From NCBI GenBank assembly GCA_016927185.1, contig JAFGND010000093.1, positions 1 to 8,669 on the forward strand: a DNA stretch of 8,669 bases, in the 5' to 3' direction. The notes under the pieces were generated by a model. That model searched no databases. It saw nothing but the letters and a program-made list of their open reading frames with translations, and was not told the DNA's origin. The DNA is from Candidatus Coatesiibacteriota bacterium. Its GTDB lineage: Bacteria > JAFGND01. The translations under genes were made by a program, and so were the position numbers. This document shows positions 1-5,104 of the stretch, in pieces (within the stretch, counting starts at the first letter, position 1; each line of letters opens with the position of its first letter).

Positions 1-28
1 AGAATAAAAATCCTTGACAATCTATTTC

Positions 29-41
29 TTTTTTTTTTTTT
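29..41. repeat. T13 homopolymer upstream of the first secreted-protein gene
   Basis: Thirteen consecutive T on the + strand. They lie between a TTGACA (14-19) and a TATATG (45-50), in the 147-base leader before the gene starting at 148. The TTGACA to TATATG distance is 25 bases, too long for a standard sigma-70 promoter, so I do not call a promoter here. Length variation of the run would change that spacing. The leader otherwise holds only AT-rich sequence and a short CTTAT/ATAAG dyad (105-117). Confidence 0.85.
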
Positions 42-147
42 GACTATATGGAAATCTACTGAACCAAGATAAGTGTTATTTATACGTAAAAAATATACAA
101 AACGCTTATTCCATAAGGATTTATAAAAAGTAATAAGGGAGGTTATT

Positions 148-1500
148 ATGAAGGTTCTATTGCTTTTATCATTTCTCCTGCCATCTTTACTTCTTGGCTG
201 GGAGAAGTATTATGGGGATACTCTCCATAATGAATATTGCTCTGGGATTGTAAAAGATAAAGATGGGAACTATTTGATTTGCTATACAAATGAAAATAGA
301 AGTAATCTAGATGATGAAGACATTGGTTTGTTAAAAGTAGATAAAAGTGGAGTTGTTATTTTTAATAAAGTTTATAATGAGGTAGATTGTATAGATTGTA
401 GTTTCCTTTTAAATACAAAAGACGAAGGTTATGTTATTTCTGGAAATATTTTTTATAAAGACAAAGGATTTGATATATATTTATTAAAACTGGATGCTAA
501 TTATAATAAGAAATGGACTAATACAATAGGTTTGAATAAATGGAATTTGTCTTATTCCATTTTAGAAACTGATAACAATGATTTAATTGCTATTGGATTT
601 ACTGAACCTAAAATTGGCTATCTTATTGGTTATTTCGCAAAAGTAGACAAATACGGTAATCAATTATGGGAGAAAACATCTGCAGGTTTGGGGGAATCTT
701 CTTTTAGATCAATAACAAAAGCAAAAGATGGTGGTTATTTGATAACAGGTGGTACACATAATCAAGATGAAGTAAGATTATATGTTATAAAAATAGATGA
801 TGATGGAAATACAATATGGGAAAAAATGTTTGGTAATACTGGAGATGATTTAGGTCGCTGGGTAGAATCAACGAATGATGGAGGCTATATAATAACTGGG
901 ATGTACTCACGTGATTTATGTTTATTGAAACTGGATGCTAATGGCAACAAGGAATGGGAAAAGACATTCAGTGAATCAAATGGTGAGAGTGTTAAGCAGG
1001 ATGAAAGCGAGAATTTTGTTATTGTTGGTTCTAAAGGAACTACTAATCCATGGAATTCTGATATTTACATTCTAAAAGTAGATTCGCAAGGTAATAAAAT
1101 TTGGGATAAGACTTTTGGAGGATCAGACACAATTGAATACGGTTTGAATATACTTATAGATCCTAATGAATACTATATTGCAGGTAATAGGTATACAGAA
1201 ACTCATGGATTGGACTGGGATATTTATCTTGTTAAAACTGATAAAGACGGTGAAACTGGATTCTCTTCTTATGTTTCTACTAAATCCCTTCCCTCCCCCT
1301 CTTTCTCCATCTCCCCCAACCCCTTCTCTTCCCGTTTGTCCCTCTCCCTGTCTTCCTCAGGAGCTATCTATTCCCTAGCCGGTCAACTGATAATGAAACT
1401 AGATAAAGGCAAGCACTCTCTTGACACAAGCAAATGGAGAGAGGGAGTTTATATAGTGAAGGCTGGGAAAGAGTCAAGGAGGATAGTTAAAGTAAATTAA
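148..1500 (+). CDS. Secreted beta-propeller-like repeat protein with T9SS type A sorting domain
   Basis: 450 residues, probably exported by the Sec pathway and then across the outer membrane by the type IX system; molecular role unknown. Residues 1-17 form a signal peptide (MKVLLLLSFLLPSLLLG). The body (about 18-375) has roughly seven repeats of about 50 residues, each with a DGGY-I-I-x-G strand, a D-I-Y-L-L-K-x-D strand, D-x-x-G-N and W-[ED]-K-T-F-G (clearest around residues 210-345). The first W-E-K-Y-Y-G at 18-23 could close the propeller with the last repeat. Residues 380-450 form the sorting tail, with PNPF at 390-393 and a final G-V-Y-I-V-K-A-G-K strand. The start is supported by AAGGGAGG at 135-142, five bases upstream. 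The next gene follows after 10 bases and has the same tail, so they are likely one operon. Repeat proteins of this kind are usually annotated as hypothetical or delta-60-like; no catalytic motif is visible. Confidence 0.85.
   Translation: MKVLLLLSFLLPSLLLGWEKYYGDTLHNEYCSGIVKDKDGNYLICYTNENRSNLDDEDIGLLKVDKSGVVIFNKVYNEVDCIDCSFLLNTKDEGYVISGNIFYKDKGFDIYLLKLDANYNKKWTNTIGLNKWNLSYSILETDNNDLIAIGFTEPKIGYLIGYFAKVDKYGNQLWEKTSAGLGESSFRSITKAKDGGYLITGGTHNQDEVRLYVIKIDDDGNTIWEKMFGNTGDDLGRWVESTNDGGYIITGMYSRDLCLLKLDANGNKEWEKTFSESNGESVKQDESENFVIVGSKGTTNPWNSDIYILKVDSQGNKIWDKTFGGSDTIEYGLNILIDPNEYYIAGNRYTETHGLDWDIYLVKTDKDGETGFSSYVSTKSLPSPSFSISPNPFSSRLSLSLSSSGAIYSLAGQLIMKLDKGKHSLDTSKWREGVYIVKAGKESRRIVKVN
1285..1358 (+). 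other. Polypyrimidine (C-rich) tract inside the sorting-tail coding region
   Basis: By hand count, 68 of these 74 bases are C or T, 41 of them C, with only six purines. The tract encodes the Ser/Pro-rich linker and PNPF start of the T9SS tail (about residues 380-404) using TCC, CCC and CTC codons. The upstream part of the same gene is strongly A/T-rich (for example 541-600 has 15 G+C in 60). The corresponding part of the next gene (about 2571-2660) is also pyrimidine-rich but less extreme. Confidence 0.9.
1366..1454 (+). repeat. Sorting-tail DNA cassette, copy 1
   Basis: This segment encodes the central part of the T9SS tail (from I-Y-S-L-[AT]-G-Q-L-I-M to E-G-V-Y-I). It aligns without gaps to 2651-2739, with 80 of 89 bases identical. 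Identical runs include 20 bases (1405-1424) and 29 bases (1426-1454). Outside the tails the two genes encode unrelated repeat types, so the match is confined to the sorting module. Confidence 0.9.
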
Positions 1501-1504
1501 GGAG
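1499..1504 (+). promoter_or_regulatory. Shine-Dalgarno site overlapping the upstream stop codon
   Basis: AAGGAG begins within the TAA stop (1498-1500) of the first secreted-protein gene and sits six bases before the ATG at 1511. Ribosomes ending the first gene would cover this site, which suggests coupled translation of the two genes. Confidence 0.8.
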
Positions 1505-1510
1505 ATTAAA

Positions 1511-2785
1511 ATGAAAAATCTTTTAATTGTCATAATTCTACTATCTTTATCTAGTCTGCTCTTTTCAGCACCAGGTGATTTGATATGGAGATATAGGGTT
1601 AATGGAGGTTGTTCTTCTCCTTATGTTTCAGATGGAGTTGTTTATGTTGGAGGTAATGATTTTTCTCTTTATGCAATAAATTGTTCTGATGGAACTCTTA
1701 AATGGAGATCTCAGAGAGGTAATGCTTATGGTGTTCATTCTTCTCCTTGTGTTTCAGATAGAGTTGTTTATATCGGAAGTGGGGATTACTATCTTTATGC
1801 AATAAATTGCTCAGATGGAACTCGTAGATGGAGATATCAGACAGGTGCTTATGTTGGCTCCTCTCCTTGTGTTTCAGATAGAGTTGTTTATATCGGAAGT
1901 GATGATTGGTATCTCTATGCAATAAACTGCTCAGGTAGAACTATGAAATGGAGATATCAAACAGGTAATTGGATTAGGTCTTCTCCTTGCATTCTAGATG
2001 GAGTTGTTTATGTTGGAAGCGATGATCATTATCTTTATGCAATAAACTGCTCAGATGGTTCTCTTAAATGGAGATATCAAACAGGTAATTGGATTAGGTC
2101 TTCTCCTTGTGTCTCGGATGGAGTTGTTTATGTTGGAAGTAATGATTGTCATCTTTATGCTATAAATAGCTCAGATGGAACTCTTAAATGGAAGTATAAG
2201 GCTGATTCTATTATATTTTCTTCCCCTTGCGTTTCAGATGGAGTTGTTTATGTTGGAAGTAATATTTATTATCTTTATGCAATAAACAGCTCAGATGGAA
2301 CTCTTGAATGGAGATATCAGACAGGTGATGCTATTGACTCTTCTCCTTGTGTTTCAGATGGAGTTGTTTATATAGGCAGTGATGATCATTATCTTTATGC
2401 TATAAACTGCTCTGATGGAACTCTTAAATGGAGATTTCAGACTGATGATCCTATAGGCTCTTCACCTTGCGTTTGTGATGGAGTTGTCTATATAGGAAGT
2501 TCAGATTGTTATCTCTATGCAATAGAAACTTATGGATATAAAGGTTTCAAGGAAAATAAATCAGCTTCCTATATTCCCTCCAAATCCTTCTCAGTTTCCC
2601 CAAATCCATTTGCTTCTCGTCTATCAATTTCCTCTTCTTCCTCTGTTTCTATCTATTCCCTTACTGGTCAACTGATAATGCAATTGAACAAAGGCAAGCA
2701 CTCTCTTGATACAAGCAAATGGAGAGAGGGAGTTTATATTATCAAAGCTGGGAAGGAATGCAAGAGGGTAGTGAAGATAAGATAG
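1511..2785 (+). CDS. Secreted eight-bladed PQQ-like beta-propeller protein with T9SS type A sorting domain
   Basis: 424 residues. A signal peptide (about residues 1-19, ending L-L-F-S-A) precedes a lone blade strand, G-D-L-I-W-R-Y-R-V. Eight repeats follow (about residues 35-339) with the pattern S-S-P-C-V-S-D-G-V-V-Y-[VI]-G-S, then L-Y-A-I-N-C-S-D-G-T-L-K-W-R-Y-Q-T-G. Seven repeats are exactly 40 residues and the first is two longer. The eighth lacks its final W-R-Y strand, so the N-terminal W-R-Y-R-V probably completes that blade and closes the ring. The tail carries PNPF at 364-367 and ends G-V-Y-I-I-K-A-G-K. The repeats match the PQQ/BamB-like propeller family, but nothing shows that PQQ is bound and no dehydrogenase residues are visible; a binding or adhesion role is a guess. 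Unusually many Cys occur at fixed repeat positions. It lies 10 bases after the upstream secreted gene and converges on the tRNA-Ser gene. Confidence 0.88.
   Translation: MKNLLIVIILLSLSSLLFSAPGDLIWRYRVNGGCSSPYVSDGVVYVGGNDFSLYAINCSDGTLKWRSQRGNAYGVHSSPCVSDRVVYIGSGDYYLYAINCSDGTRRWRYQTGAYVGSSPCVSDRVVYIGSDDWYLYAINCSGRTMKWRYQTGNWIRSSPCILDGVVYVGSDDHYLYAINCSDGSLKWRYQTGNWIRSSPCVSDGVVYVGSNDCHLYAINSSDGTLKWKYKADSIIFSSPCVSDGVVYVGSNIYYLYAINSSDGTLEWRYQTGDAIDSSPCVSDGVVYIGSDDHYLYAINCSDGTLKWRFQTDDPIGSSPCVCDGVVYIGSSDCYLYAIETYGYKGFKENKSASYIPSKSFSVSPNPFASRLSISSSSSVSIYSLTGQLIMQLNKGKHSLDTSKWREGVYIIKAGKECKRVVKIR
1613..2527 (+). repeat. 120-base tandem coding repeats (eight PQQ-like blades)
   Basis: The equivalent word AATAAA or TATAAA recurs at 1675, 1801, 1921, 2041, 2161, 2281 and 2401. 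The spacing is 126 bases once and then exactly 120. Neighbouring units share long exact stretches: 1946-1989 equals 2066-2109 (44 bases). Conservation at the base level, synonymous sites included, suggests recent duplication or ongoing gene conversion. Confidence 0.92.
2651..2739 (+). repeat. Sorting-tail DNA cassette, copy 2
   Basis: Partner of 1366-1454, with 80 of 89 bases identical and no gap. It encodes the same part of the T9SS tail in the PQQ-repeat protein. Confidence 0.9.
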
Positions 2786-2787
2786 TT

Positions 2788-2815
2788 CTCTCGGTTTGTA
2801 TGTTTGAAAATCGCT
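2788..2815. repeat. Imperfect direct repeat flanking tRNA-Ser, outer copy
   Basis: This 28-base stretch beyond the tRNA 3' end matches 2912-2939 at 21 of 28 positions without gaps. The best part is CTCTC-x-GTTTGTAT (13 of 14). The copies are offset by 124 bases and bracket the tRNA. It could be chance in AT-rich DNA, a partial duplication of the tRNA 5' region, or a degenerate att-like site. Confidence 0.4.
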
Positions 2816-2827
2816 GCTATAAACATT

Positions 2828-2917
2828 CGGAGAGGGAGGGATTCGAACCCTCGGATCCTTTATACAAGAATCAGCAATTTTCGAGACTGCCCCCTTAAAC
2901 CTCTCGGGAACCTCTCC
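2828..2917 (-). tRNA. tRNA-Ser (anticodon CGA)
   Basis: Read on the minus strand, the 90 bases fold as a class II tRNA. The acceptor stem GGAGAGG (2911-2917) pairs with CCTCTCC (2829-2835), with discriminator G at 2828. There is a D stem CCC/GGG, and an anticodon stem GCAGT/ATTGC around the loop CTCGAAA, which puts CGA at 2881-2883. The long variable arm has GATTCTT paired with AAGGATC, and the T arm is GAGGG-TTCGAAT-CCCTC. Long variable arm, G73 and CGA all fit serine (codon UCG). CCA is not encoded. The first 23 bases overlap the 3' end of tadA on the same strand, so the tRNA is probably made from the tadA transcript. Confidence 0.96.
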
Positions 2918-3353
2918 GTTTGTATTCGAAAAAATCACTAAGCAATCTGGAACACTCATTCTCGGATATTCCTGATATTACGTACGGGACATGATTCAAG
3001 TGAGTCCTTTCTTTCAGGAATCTGCTGAATCCAGCCTTTTTGTCAGCTGCTCCATAAACCAGAGTGTCTATTCTATGCAATACTATTGCCCCGTAACACA
3101 TTATGCATGGCTCAAGCGTTACATACAAACTCAGTCCCTTTGTCCATCTGGTTTTAGTTTTGCTTATAAGCTCTTCAAGAACAAGCATTTCAGCATGATG
3201 AAGCGGATTGCCACTAAGCTCCGTTTTGTTGTGGCTCTCGGCAATAACCTCATTATCAAGTATCAGAACTGCACCAACAGGCACTTCATTGCACTTGAAT
3301 GCTGTTTCTGCCTGCAGTAGTGCTGCTTTCATCCATTTTTCGTGTTCATTCAC
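2895..3353 (-). CDS. tadA: tRNA-specific adenosine deaminase TadA
   Basis: 152 residues, the family's usual size. TadA converts adenosine-34 to inosine in tRNA-Arg(ACG), so that one tRNA can read CGU, CGC and CGA. The sequence has the cytidine/deoxycytidylate deaminase fold: V-P-V-G-A-V at 25-30, the zinc and proton-shuttle motif H53-A-E55, and P82-C83-I-M-C86 supplying the other zinc ligands. G-A-A-D-K-K-A-G and the L-N-H loop (119-121) follow. The start is a GTG at 3351-3353, which gives the normal N-terminal extension before the conserved W-M; the first in-frame ATG (codon 8, 3330-3332) would cut into helix 1. The Shine-Dalgarno site is weak. Residues 146-152 and the TAA stop (2895-2897) lie within the first 23 bases of the tRNA-Ser gene, so these last residues are set by tRNA sequence. 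Confidence 0.93.
   Translation of the reverse strand: MNEHEKWMKAALLQAETAFKCNEVPVGAVLILDNEVIAESHNKTELSGNPLHHAEMLVLEELISKTKTRWTKGLSLYVTLEPCIMCYGAIVLHRIDTLVYGAADKKAGFSRFLKERTHLNHVPYVISGISENECSRLLSDFFEYKRRGSREV
2912..2939. repeat. Imperfect direct repeat flanking tRNA-Ser, inner copy
   Basis: Partner of 2788-2815 (21 of 28 identical). This copy covers the first six bases of the tRNA-Ser and the adjoining tadA codons. Confidence 0.4.
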
Positions 3354-3385
3354 AACGATTGCCTGCGATATTCAACTGCATATTG

Positions 3386-3406
3386 TCAATAAAAAAGTAT
3401 TATTGA
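3386..3406. promoter_or_regulatory. Inverted repeat in the tadA/methyltransferase divergent region
   Basis: TCAATAA (3386-3392) and TTATTGA (3400-3406) are perfect complements around a seven-base AT-rich loop. They sit between the divergent tadA and methyltransferase starts. The location would suit an operator or promoter element, but arms this short and AT-rich can arise by chance. A TTGACA on the minus strand (3389-3384) has no matching -10 at normal spacing, so no promoter is called. Confidence 0.25.
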
Positions 3407-3462
3407 AAATATCCTTTACAGGAAAGTGCTTTATCTGACAAAGTCATGAGCAAAAAACAAAT

Positions 3463-3467
3463 GGAGG
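3463..3467 (+). promoter_or_regulatory. Shine-Dalgarno site that decides the methyltransferase start
   Basis: GGAGG sits five bases before the ATG at 3473. An in-frame ATG further upstream at 3446 has no such site, so 3473 is the better start. Confidence 0.8.
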
Positions 3468-3472
3468 TTTTT

Positions 3473-4249
3473 ATGAAAAACAACGAATGGCAGGAATTCT
3501 TTGATATATATGCAAAAGAATATGAAACCGAAGTATTTACAAAAAATACCTTGAATGAAGTTGATTTCATAATAAGGGAATTGAAGTTAAATCCACCGCT
3601 CAAAATACTTGATGCAGGATGCGGAATTGGAAGGCATTCAATAGAACTTGCAAAAAGGGGATTTCAGGTTACAGGCATAGACATATCCTTGTCCATGCTA
3701 AAGGAAGCAGAAAGGAATGCAGGAAAGGCAGGAGTAAGTATTGAGCTCATAAGAACTGATGCAAGAACCTTCAAGAAGGAACTGGAATATGATGCTGCTA
3801 TATGTCTCTGCGAAGGGGCATTCTCACTTCATGGCAGCAGTGATGATCCCTTGATGAGTGACCTTGTGATATTGAAAAATATCCATTCATCATTGAAACC
3901 GAAAGCCTTTTTTCTTCTTAATGCTCTTAATGCAATGAGACATATAAGGCATTACGGCAATGCCGATGTGGAAAGTGGTGCTTTTAATCCTCTTACACTT
4001 TCAGAGAGAAGCAGGATGAAGTACAAACTGCCATCAGGTGAAATAGATATCACTGGTTATGAACGCGGCTATGTCCTTACTGAGCTTAATCTATTGATGA
4101 ATATTGCTGGATTCAATGTATTGAATGTATGGGGTGGAACTGCAGGTTCATGGAACAAGCAGATGATAGATCTGGATGAAATAGAATTAATGGTTCTTGC
4201 AGAAAAAGCAGATATTAATGAAAAAAGAAAGATTTTTTTCCCTGATTAA
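3473..4249 (+). CDS. Class I SAM-dependent methyltransferase
   Basis: 258 residues from the preferred ATG; an upstream in-frame ATG at 3446 would add nine residues but lacks a ribosome site. It is a soluble, probably cytoplasmic enzyme that transfers a methyl group from S-adenosylmethionine; the acceptor is unknown. Residues 44-56 hold motif I (I-L-D-A-G-C-G-I-G-R-H), and V-T-G-I-D70-I-S gives the acidic ribose-binding residue. The T-D-A-R segment near 95-98 fits motif III. C-L-C-E-G-A-F at 111-117 replaces the usual motif IV region. The second half (about 150-258) forms the acceptor side and is not diagnostic. This looks like the Methyltransf_11/25 type found in UbiE-like and small-molecule enzymes. 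The VOC gene follows after 18 bases and a GNAT gene after that, which suggests an operon acting on small molecules; no substrate can be named. Confidence 0.85.
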   Translation: MKNNEWQEFFDIYAKEYETEVFTKNTLNEVDFIIRELKLNPPLKILDAGCGIGRHSIELAKRGFQVTGIDISLSMLKEAERNAGKAGVSIELIRTDARTFKKELEYDAAICLCEGAFSLHGSSDDPLMSDLVILKNIHSSLKPKAFFLLNALNAMRHIRHYGNADVESGAFNPLTLSERSRMKYKLPSGEIDITGYERGYVLTELNLLMNIAGFNVLNVWGGTAGSWNKQMIDLDEIELMVLAEKADINEKRKIFFPD

Positions 4250-4267
4250 TAAATAGAAGGAGTTTAT

Positions 4268-4633
4268 ATGTCACTCATCAAGGATTTCAACGGGATTGCA
4301 TTTTATGTAACAGATCTTGGGAAAGCAAGGGAATTTTATGTAAATATGCTTGGCTTCGAGGTGACTTATGAAATGGATTATGGCATATTCATAAAATGCG
4401 GGGAAATAACAGGTTACATTGAAGGTGGACGCAAACCTTTTGATATCGAACCGCTTACCTATCCTACAATATGCCCTGTTTTCAAGGTTGAAAGCGTGAA
4501 GAAGGCATTTCAGGAGCTCAAGGATAAGAGTGCTAACTTCGTGGAGGAATACAGGAATTTTTCTGATGATTTCGCAATGTTCAGTATTGCTGATCCTGAC
4601 GGAAATGTTATTGAATTTGCAGGACAACCTTAG
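4268..4633 (+). CDS. VOC (glyoxalase/bleomycin-resistance fold) protein
   Basis: 121 residues, a single VOC unit of two beta-alpha-beta-beta-beta modules. Module 1 starts I-A-F-Y-V-T-D-L-G-K-A-R-E-F-Y near residues 10-24. Module 2 starts C-P-V-F-K-V-E-S-V near 69-77 and ends with the typical D-P-D-G-N-V-I-E-F (108-116). The family includes glyoxalase I, ring-cleaving dioxygenases and drug-binding proteins. The His residues that normally supply metal ligands at the starts of the modules are absent here (Ala/Phe and Pro/Val instead), and only the late Glu of the I-E-F strand remains. A metal-dependent lyase or dioxygenase is therefore unlikely, and a ligand-binding or unusual role is more plausible. 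AAGGAG at 4257-4262 is five bases before the ATG. It is the middle gene of the methyltransferase-VOC-GNAT run. Confidence 0.85.
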   Translation: MSLIKDFNGIAFYVTDLGKAREFYVNMLGFEVTYEMDYGIFIKCGEITGYIEGGRKPFDIEPLTYPTICPVFKVESVKKAFQELKDKSANFVEEYRNFSDDFAMFSIADPDGNVIEFAGQP

Positions 4634-4660
4634 TATTAATTACTTGATTCAGAGGGAGTT

Positions 4661-5104
4661 ATGGAAATAGAGATAAGGGAAGCTTGCCCTGCTGACATTC
4701 CTGAAATATTGAAGCTGTATTCACAGCTTGATTTGGGGGGAAGCAGGAAAGCAGGTAATGATGAAGCATATGAAAAATTCAGGATAATTAACTCATATCC
4801 TTTCTATAAAATCTATGTTGCCTTGCTTGATGGAATGATTGCTGGAACCTACAGCCTACTTATAATGGACAGTTTCGCACATGGATGTCAGTCTCCTGCC
4901 GTAATAGAGAACGTTGTAACTGAAGTCAATCTGAGAGGCAAGGGAATCGGACGCAAGATGATGGAGCATGCAATGGAGATTTGCAAAAACATGGGATGCT
5001 TCAAGATAATTCTCTCAAGCAATGTGAAAAGAGACAAGGCACATGATTTTTATGAATCCCTTGGTTTCAGGAAGCATGGTTACGGATTTCTTGTTGAATT
5101 ATAG
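4661..5104 (+). CDS. GNAT family N-acetyltransferase
   Basis: 147 residues, the usual size for one GNAT domain. The N-terminus I-R-E-A-C-P-A-D-I-P-E-I-L matches the beta1-alpha1 start. Motif A is I-E-N-V-V-T-E-V-N-L-R-G-K-G-I-G at about 88-103, where R-G-K-G-I-G is the pyrophosphate-binding loop for acetyl-CoA. A-H-D-F-Y-E-S-L-G-F near 128-137 is motif B. The acceptor (amine of a small molecule, peptide or protein) cannot be told. GAGGGAG at 4652-4658 lies just before the ATG. It starts 27 bases after the VOC gene and is probably cotranscribed. Its last 25 bases overlap the convergent minus-strand gene ending at 5080. Confidence 0.87.
   Translation: MEIEIREACPADIPEILKLYSQLDLGGSRKAGNDEAYEKFRIINSYPFYKIYVALLDGMIAGTYSLLIMDSFAHGCQSPAVIENVVTEVNLRGKGIGRKMMEHAMEICKNMGCFKIILSSNVKRDKAHDFYESLGFRKHGYGFLVEL

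Noticed and set aside
105-117. CTTAT/ATAAG dyad with a three-base loop ahead of the first gene
   Set aside because: Five-base AT-rich arms are expected by chance in this leader.
1166-1378. Plus-strand Pro-rich frame inside the first secreted gene
   Set aside because: The Pro/Ser richness is the pyrimidine tract read out of frame, and it has no ribosome site.
1698-1922. Minus-strand frame with repeated H-K-H and F-R-Y-K-Q-L-Y-L-K-H-K-E units
   Set aside because: It is the antisense shadow of the 120-base propeller repeats; its periodicity comes from the real gene.
1613-2527. Possible CRISPR or satellite array
   Set aside because: Units are 120 bases, in frame and encode propeller blades; there is no constant repeat alternating with unique spacers.
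2624-2959. Minus-strand frame of 111 residues containing G-E-V-P-E-R-F-K-G-A
   Set aside because: This is the well-known false translation of a tRNA-Ser gene read through into neighbouring DNA; the tRNA and tadA explain the region.
3384-3389. Perfect TTGACA on the minus strand upstream of tadA
   Set aside because: No acceptable -10 box lies 16-18 bases downstream.
3446-3472. Upstream ATG as the methyltransferase start
   Set aside because: No ribosome site precedes it, whereas GGAGG lies five bases before the ATG at 3473.
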